In this document: positions 58,491-64,000 of the stretch, piece by piece
Position numbering within the stretch: the first letter of the stretch is position 1
How the letters are laid out: each line of letters starts with the position of its first letter
NCBI GenBank assembly: GCA_947683425.1
Contig: CANTUQ010000003.1
Coordinates: 5,553,501-5,617,500, forward strand
DNA from: Excoecaria cochinchinensis
Taxonomy: Eukaryota; Streptophyta; Magnoliopsida; Malpighiales; Euphorbiaceae
Length of the DNA: 64,000 nucleotides
Direction of reading: 5' to 3'
The notes under the pieces: generated by a model
Databases searched by the model: none
What the model was told of the DNA's origin: nothing
The model's input: the letters and a program-made list of their open reading frames with translations, nothing else
Program-made: the position numbers and the translations under genes

Positions 58491-59081
58491 AAACCCAACA
58501 AAACTCACTTAAATCAAACCCAAAAATTCTCCCAAACTAGAAAACAAAGACAAAGAAAAGAAGATGAAGAAGTCAAAAGTAAACCCAAGCACTTACCTTC
58601 AACAATCAGCCTATAAACTCAGGAAACCCTCTCAAAACTTAGCAAACCAACTTAAGAAAAGAGGCAAAGCATACAAAATGAGAAAGAAAGGGAAGAGGGG
58701 AACGGGAATGGCAAGGAAGAGGAGTAACTTAGCTTCCTCGGGAAGCTTCCTACCTTCTCTTCCCTCTTTCATCCTTTTTTATTTAATGCCTACCTACCCA
58801 AGCCATGAGTCATTTTCCTATTGGTTCCTTAATCCATCTTTGACTTATTCCTTCATGGCACCATGCACATAAACCACTCAATAAAAGTCTTTTAACCCAC
58901 TTACATCCTACTACCATACACTACAAGAACATAATAACATTTCTCTTCTTAACATACTTAATTAATTTCTTAGCAAATAATTCCTTAATATCCAAATTTT
59001 CCTCTTACACAAATTAGGAAAATACCCTTAATTACCAACTTACCACGTAGATTCTGACCAGGCACTTTTTGGGTTGTTACA

Positions 59082-59086
59082 GATAT
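59082..59086. other. Target-site duplication GATAT (right)
   Basis: Matches 52525-52529. Confidence 0.95.
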
Positions 59087-59338
59087 TGAATATGATATTA
59101 TGGATAAGGTGTTCCTAACAGTATCTCCATGGCATAAGGTACTTCGGTTAGGAATGAAAGGAAGATGTTGTCCATGGTTCATTAGTCCATACGAAGTCCT
59201 ATAAAGAATCGGCCCTATAGCATATTGTTTCCACTGAATTTGGCTAAACTTCATGATGTGTTTCATGTATTCATGCTGCAAAGATACCATTCAAATGAGT
59301 CGCATATTCTCCCGGTATAGGATATACGAGTTTAGTTA
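59082..59338 (+). pseudogene. End of the decayed Tekay pol that began at 46886
   Basis: Integrase C-terminal region (V-F-L-x-V-S-P-W...F-I-S-P-Y-E-V-L), with a stop near 59203 and frame changes, cut at 59338 by the LTR that starts at 59339. Confidence 0.82.
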
Positions 59339-59510
59339 TGTAATGGCCCAAATTGCCATAGATGGCATATAATGGCTTGAACACTGGCATCGTATCGATC
59401 AGTGAATTCTATAGAGTGTATAGTATAGTTTGGGTGTTAAAATACCTGTTATTATGCCTTGAAATTCAGTGGTGTTATAAAATTAAATGTGTTAGGGCTA
59501 AGGAAGCCCA

Positions 59511-59531
59511 GGGATGGGTGACCTCCAGGGA
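59511..59531 (+). other. 5S rRNA box C-like fragment in family C LTR
   Basis: GGATGGGTGACCTCC, one mismatch, then GGGAA matches plant 5S rRNA around its internal control box C (positions 81-101 as I recall the sequence). The rest of the 5S gene is not evident. Confidence 0.55.
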
Positions 59532-60347
59532 ACCCAGAAAAGAAAAATATTTTATTGGATAATTGAAAAGTGCAAGTTATAAGGAGTCTAGTGGTATAAT
59601 TTGGAGTGAAAATAAGGTCAAATAGTTCCCTAAAAGACAAACATAAGATAGCCTCTAGTTCGGTTCAATAGTAACTAAGGGTTTGACCGAACTTGTACCG
59701 AATTTTCCAAAATAGTAAATGACCTCTAAAAATTATTTTGAAGGCATAGATAGACTCTAAATAATATTTATGAATTTTTAGTAGTGAAAAATAAAGTTTT
59801 CGATGACACTAGAAAATTAGTAAATCGGACCGATTTAATTGAACAGAACCAGATAGGGACCCTGATTGAGATGAAATCAAGGTTAAATAAGCTATAAAGA
59901 GTTAAAATAAGGTCAAGGATGAAAAGTGAGCCAAACCGGTTCAACTAGTGAATCGGACCGGTCGGACTAGTTGACCGTGGTTTGACTAGTTTGATCGGAC
60001 TCTAAATTGAGATATGGAGCTCAGAAAAATTTTCTAAAAGTATGGATTTGCTATAAATCATATGAAGAATCATATACTAGTGAAAAATAAATTTTACGGT
60101 GAGACAGAAAATTGAGTTATCGAATTGGTAAGAAATTATCGGACCGAGAAACGGTCTCCGATTAACCTAAAATTTTATGTGGAGGCTAAATTATATATTT
60201 TAAGAATTACGGAACTAATTTTGGAAAGAATTAAGCTTGGGAATTGTGAGAAATTATTTTGGGTTGAAAAATGGGCTTAAATTACCTAATTGGGCTTTTG
60301 GGTTGGCCCAAATTGGTTGGGCCATGGCTTGGCCCATTAGGTGAGGC

Positions 60348-60356
60348 TATATAAAG
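60348..60356 (+). promoter_or_regulatory. TATA box of family C LTR
   Basis: TATATAAAG about 1 kb into the LTR, downstream of repeated GGCCCA/TTGGGCC sequences; GTAAGT lies 222 nt on. Confidence 0.65.
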
Positions 60357-61999
60357 GCTGAAACATCATATTTTCTAGAAAAATCCCTAAAAATACAGCA
60401 GGCTCCTCCCTCTCTTCCTTGGCTAAATTGAACTCTTCATCCTCTATGGATTTTCTTTATTTCTCTTCCATGGTTCGCACCAAATCCAACCATCCCAAGT
60501 AATTTCCAGCCTCTCTTTTCAATTAGGGTGGTCTCTAAATCTCATTTGAAGTGAAAGAAGTGGGAAAAAGTAAGTGGAAAATTTTATGTGTCAAATTGTG
60601 GTATGTAAAGTTGATGTTTTTAAATTGGTTTAAAGGTTAAAATAGGTATTTTAGGTTGTTTAGAGTATGTTTATGTAATTATATTGCAAAAAGGAAGTAA
60701 ATTTATAGTAGTTTCTTTAATGTTTATATTTAGCCACTTAAGGAATATAAGGAAAGTCATGGTGTTTTAAGGAGCTAAGGCAAGGAAAGGATTTTTAAGA
60801 TGTAGAAAAGAAGAAAATAAGATTAGTGGATGCAATATCCTTCTTTTTCTATTGATTAAGTATGATTTTATGCTATGTTTATATGGCATGTGTGTCATAA
60901 ATGTATAGTAAATTGAAATAAACCTTATAATCATCTTGAGGGATGTTAAAAATGATGATTTGAATACTTAAAATAAGAAGAAATAAATTCTATGCTATAG
61001 ACATAGTGGAGGCCGAATGGTATATTAGGGTATACCTAAGTATATTTTGTGATTAAATGTAAATTAATGGTATAAACATGTAAATTCAGGTGTAGCCTAA
61101 CTTAACTAATGATAAACGAGTGAAAAATAAAATTGAAGGAAAAGATGATGGTTAGGCCGAATGGTATGTAAGGTATAACATGGTGTATTTGTATCTTCAA
61201 TGATAAATAAGTATGTATTCATGATAATTAGCATGCGATCTAATGGTATAAAGGTTAAATGGAAGAAAAAGAATTATGGATGAAATGTCATAAGCTTGGC
61301 CGAATGTTTTCTTCAGGGATTTTAATGTGTAAGTGAATAATTAAATTAATTTAAGGTCATAGAATGAATGTATAATTAAAATGGAGGATATACTAATTTA
61401 TTTGGAATTTTTAGATTAATAATGAATATAATTTATTTTGAAATTGTGTTACGTAATAAGTAAAATTATGGTATATGTTGTGGTTACGTAAAGTAATGAC
61501 ATAAATAAGATTTGAATAAATAATAAGTAAAATTAAATTGAATTTAATCGAAAAGAAATTACGTATATGAATGATAGTGTAATAATTGAATAATATGAAA
61601 TGATTATGGGTAATATTGTGATAAGTATGGCTATAATGAAATAATTATGATTATTATGAAATGAATATGGTTATGGAATTAAATGTGTTATGATTGTCAT
61701 AAAATTAAAGTATGATTGAAAATATGTATGTTAGTGACATGGCACGGTGCCTGTTATATTGTGTTATTGTGATAAAGGAAAGTGTATTGGAAATTAAATG
61801 TACGTATATGATTATGTTTATAAAAGAAATGATTATGTGCCCTTAGTATATTGGTTGTGAAATCACTAAGTGTAGGATATAATTGGCTAGCCATAAGGAC
61901 TATATTGTACCGCGGTAAGGAGTCATGACACCTCGCAATAGTGGGCCGGTGACTGTCTACTCATAAGTGTCATAGTGTTAAAAGTTAAAATTTAAATGT

Positions 62000-62525
62000 T
62001 GTTAGGTTTCATCGCAATAATTTAAATTAAGCGCAATAATATATAAAACGAAACCCAAACAGGATCCATGTAATTCAATTGATTCAAAAGGAGGGATAAA
62101 GATTTACCAACCTTTTTCAACGCAGAAAAGTCAAAATTAACTCCTTAATTCGGACTACAGGCACTGCTCTAATCACAAATGCCCTCTACTGGTATCCACA
62201 CGCACGACCCGACGAACAAAAAATTGCAGGAGTGCTAGCTAGCTATCTTGGCATTGGATTTTTTTTTACGTTTTCTTTCACAAAGAAAAAGATGGCTTGG
62301 GTTTCTTACATTTTTCAATGCAAAAAAGTCAAAATTAACTCCTTAATACGGACTATAGGCGCTGCTCTAATCACGAACGCCCTCTACCAATATCCACACG
62401 CACGACCCAATGAACAGAAAATAGCAAGAGTGCTAGCTACCTATCTTGCGACTGGCTTTTTGTTTACATTTTCTTTCACAAAGAAAAAGACGGCTAGGGT
62501 TTCTTATCTCACTCAAAAATGGTAG
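62000..62525 (-). repeat. Copia LTR 3'-end remnant, reversed, with 198-bp tandem duplication
   Basis: The reverse complement matches the last 200 bp of the copia LTR at 45330-46885 (GATACCNGTAGAGGGCAT, GGATCCTGTTT, GATGAAACC-type end). Within it 62113-62310 is repeated at 62311-62508 with about 10-15% divergence by eye. Confidence 0.7.
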
Positions 62526-62867
62526 CCACTCTTATTCAATTAGAAAAACGAAATTAAGGTTAGGTCTCTAATCAACATAAAACAAAACTTAAATCAACAA
62601 TTAAAACAATCAAAACTCATGGATTAACATAATAAAACTCTCAAGAACAACAAACCCAGAAAAATTCAGCAAAGTTCATCAAACTTAAAAATTTGCCCAA
62701 TAATTCAACATTCATGCTTAGCAACTTGAATCAAACCAAGACCCATAACATTAGCACTAACATAAACCACATCAAACCTCAAATTTTCTAAAATTTCATT
62801 CAACATGCAAAAATCACAAAAATGCACAAATTCAAATAAATCCCAAACCTGAAATTCCTATGCCCTG

Positions 62868-62928
62868 AATGGCAAGCTCCGTTCTGACTCGCCTTCTCTT
62901 TTCCCTTGGGATCTCGAGTAAGCGCTTC
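62868..62928 (-). other. Conserved KGKE block, last LTR (stop lost)
   Basis: Reads E-A-L-T-R-D-P-K-G-K-E-K-A-S-Q-N-G-A-C-H, matching LTR B, with synonymous changes in R-D-P-K-G. The TAG stop of LTR B is altered to TCAG, so the frame runs on. Confidence 0.45.
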
Positions 62929-63204
62929 TAAACCCGGAAAACCCAAGAATCACACAACACACCAAAAACTCTAAGTTAAGAACACATCTACAAATCAAGA
63001 AAGAGAAGATGAAGAAGAAGAGAAAACTCACTAACTTACCAATAAAGCTCTTGAGATTTACCAAGATCCACCAACAAATCAACCAAGAAAAGAAGAATTA
63101 AGGTGTAGTAAGAGGAAGAGGAAGAAAGAATAAGTAAAAGAGGGAAGGAGGAAGAGATCGGGAGAGCTAGGGCAGATTTTTGCTCTCTCTTTCTCTCTCC
63201 TCTC

Positions 63205-63212
63205 TTTATATA
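63205..63212 (-). promoter_or_regulatory. TATA box of the last Tekay LTR
   Basis: TATATAAA on the minus strand, 165 nt before GGTAAGT. Confidence 0.7.
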
Positions 63213-63532
63213 CCCCTTCTCAATTTTTCCTTGCCACATGTCACCTTGAGATTGGTGGGTTTTGATAATTCACACCCTAAACCCATGCAAGACACCACAC
63301 ACAAGACCAACCCTTACTAATTCACACACAACTCCCCTATAGTCATGCACACACTAGTAAGACCCAAATACTCATATCCTAATACAATACATGCACCCAT
63401 ACTATAATAAAACCCACTAAACATGCATATTACCCAAACTACCCTTAACGCATGCCAAAACTCTCACACATGCACACATACACTTGGCTTCACACATGGC
63501 TGAAACTACTAGGGGGAGAACGGGGTGTGACA

Positions 63533-64000
63533 ACTCTCCCCTACTAACAAGAATTTCGACCTCAAAATTCTCACCGTAATTGAACAACTGTGGGTACTGA
63601 ATCCTGATCGTCGCCACTGGTTCCCAAGTCGCTTCCTCGACTCCATGATGTTGCCAAAGAACCTTAACCAGAGGAACTTGTTTACTTCTCAACTGTCTTA
63701 CTTTTCGAGCTATAATGGCTTTCGGCTCCTCATCATATGAATAATATGGCTGAATCCAAAAATCTTGAACTAATAACACATACGACGGATCCGATCTATA
63801 CCGACGAAGCATGGAGAAATGAAAAACATCATGCATCCTAGCCAACACTATCGGTAAAGCCAACCTATAGGCTACTAGACCAACTTTCTCCAAAACCTCG
63901 AAAGGCCCAATGAACCGAGGACTAAGTTTGCCTTTCTTACCAAATCGCAATACTTTCCTCCAAGGTGAAACTTTAAGGAAAAGTTTGTCCCCGATCTCAA
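63533..64000 (-). CDS. Tekay pol C-terminus, truncated by window
   Basis: From the right edge the frame reads the integrase C-terminal region (F-L-K-V-S-P-W-R...F-I-G-P-F-E-V-L) and the chromodomain (V-L-W-Q-H-H-G-V-E-E-A-T-W-E-P). It stays open through the end of pol (G-E-N-F-E-V-E-I-L), across the polypurine tract and into the LTR to 63417. No stop is seen in the 190 codons present, so this copy may be fairly young. Gag, protease, RT and most of integrase lie beyond the window. The LTR at 62526-63532 is its 3' LTR. Confidence 0.85.

Larger units (their letters stand above)
52530..59081 (-). mobile_element. Gag-only (TR-GAG-like) LTR retrotransposon, minus strand
   Basis: Two LTRs (52530-55109 and 56526-59081) in direct orientation, TSD GATAT, PBS at 56506-56521 and polypurine tract after 55109. 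The 1416-bp interior codes only for gag, cut off before the protease, plus a remnant of the last pol codons beside the polypurine tract. The layout fits the described TR-GAG class of non-autonomous elements. The two LTRs differ at many places, so this insertion is older than the elements at 1 and 32881. Confidence 0.93.
56526..59081 (-). repeat. 5' LTR of the gag-only element
   Basis: TGTAACACCCC to GTTGTTACA on the plus strand, 2556 bp. Modules: twin stem-loop 56861-56897, palindromes 57545-57990, KGKE block 58434-58490, donor 58590-58599. Confidence 0.93.
59339..61999 (+). repeat. Family C LTR, right end replaced
   Basis: Begins TGTAATGGCCCAAATTG right at the pol break. TATATAAAG at 60348-60356 and GTAAGT at 60570 give a promoter and possible leader donor. 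It shares GGCCGAATGG and the TTGGCTAGCCATA block (about 61880) with 23599-25954. It carries a 5S-like fragment (59511-59531) and GACCGGT/ACTAGTTGACC repeats (59935-60000), but none of the KGKE block, TCACG palindromes or twin stem-loop of the Tekay LTRs. A copia LTR remnant cuts it at about 62000. Confidence 0.65.
62526..63532 (-). repeat. Tekay-type LTR, U3/leader half only, minus strand
   Basis: Ends CGGGGTGTGACA at 63532, next to the polypurine tract and pol. In minus-strand order it has a CCAAT sequence near 63252, TATATAAA (63205-63212), GGTAAGT (63035-63044), a KGKE block (62868-62928) and AGGTTTGGGA (62841-62850). The palindrome and stem-loop half is missing, replaced by copia sequence. 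Confidence 0.8.

Noticed and set aside
59471..59540. A complete 5S rRNA gene
   Set aside because: Only about 21 bases around box C match; boxes A and IE and the 5' end are not seen.
62232..62525. A 97-codon ORF with an internal duplication
   Set aside because: Produced by the 198-bp tandem duplication in a copia LTR remnant read in reverse.

Overview
This is plant nuclear DNA consisting almost entirely of LTR retrotransposons inserted into one another. I found no host gene, tRNA or rRNA gene and no CRISPR array. The evidence for a plant is the Ty3/gypsy chromovirus (Tekay/Del-type) polyproteins with a C-terminal chromodomain, a Tat/Ogre-type gypsy element with a second, archaeal-type RNase H, a Ty1/copia element, primer-binding sites matching plant initiator tRNA-Met (TGGTATCAGAGC) and the Tat-type PBS TGGCGACTCCACTGGGGAC, and 5-bp target-site duplications (TSDs). 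The density of nesting suggests repeat-rich, probably pericentromeric heterochromatin. The species cannot be told from the sequence.

Layout. 1-4269: a young non-autonomous element (A) with 2.8-kb LTRs and a 602-bp non-coding interior, inserted in the pol gene of an old Tekay element (B) whose pol and LTR follow at 4270-8715. 8716-9951: unclassified non-coding repeat. 9957-23593: a nearly intact Tat/Ogre-like element (13.6 kb, TSD TATTT) with gag-protease, pol, a 65-bp tandem array in its 3' untranslated region and two LTRs. 23599-25954: LTR-like sequence of a third family (C). 25955-30478: minus-strand Tekay LTR and decayed pol. 30479-31821: unresolved. 31822-46885: a decayed Ty1/copia element split by a young, almost intact minus-strand Tekay element (32881-42442, TSD TTTTG). 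46886-59338: a decayed plus-strand Tekay gag-pol broken by an LTR (50787-52391) and by a gag-only element (52530-59081, TSD GATAT). 59339-61999: family C LTR with TATA box. 62000-62525: copia LTR end in reverse. 62526-64000: another minus-strand Tekay LTR and the end of its pol, cut by the window edge.

How the parts work together. The autonomous polyproteins (gag, protease, reverse transcriptase, RNase H, integrase, chromodomain) would make the machinery. Element A and the gag-only element lack most or all of pol and would depend on it in trans. Both keep the PBS, the polypurine tract and a short remnant of the end of pol.

Most interesting observations. The Tekay-type LTRs here are very different in most of their sequence but share an internal plan in the part expected to be transcribed: a TATA box, then about 160-185 nt later a consensus 5' splice site (GGTAAGT), then 83-120 nt later a purine-rich block able to encode a short Lys-rich peptide with KGKE at its core and mostly synonymous differences between families, then AGGTTTGGGA, then a GC-rich block of TCACG...CGTGA palindromes, and finally a pair of adjacent stem-loops whose loops vary while the stems are kept. 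I know of no description of this combination, but I could not search for one. All alignments were done by eye.
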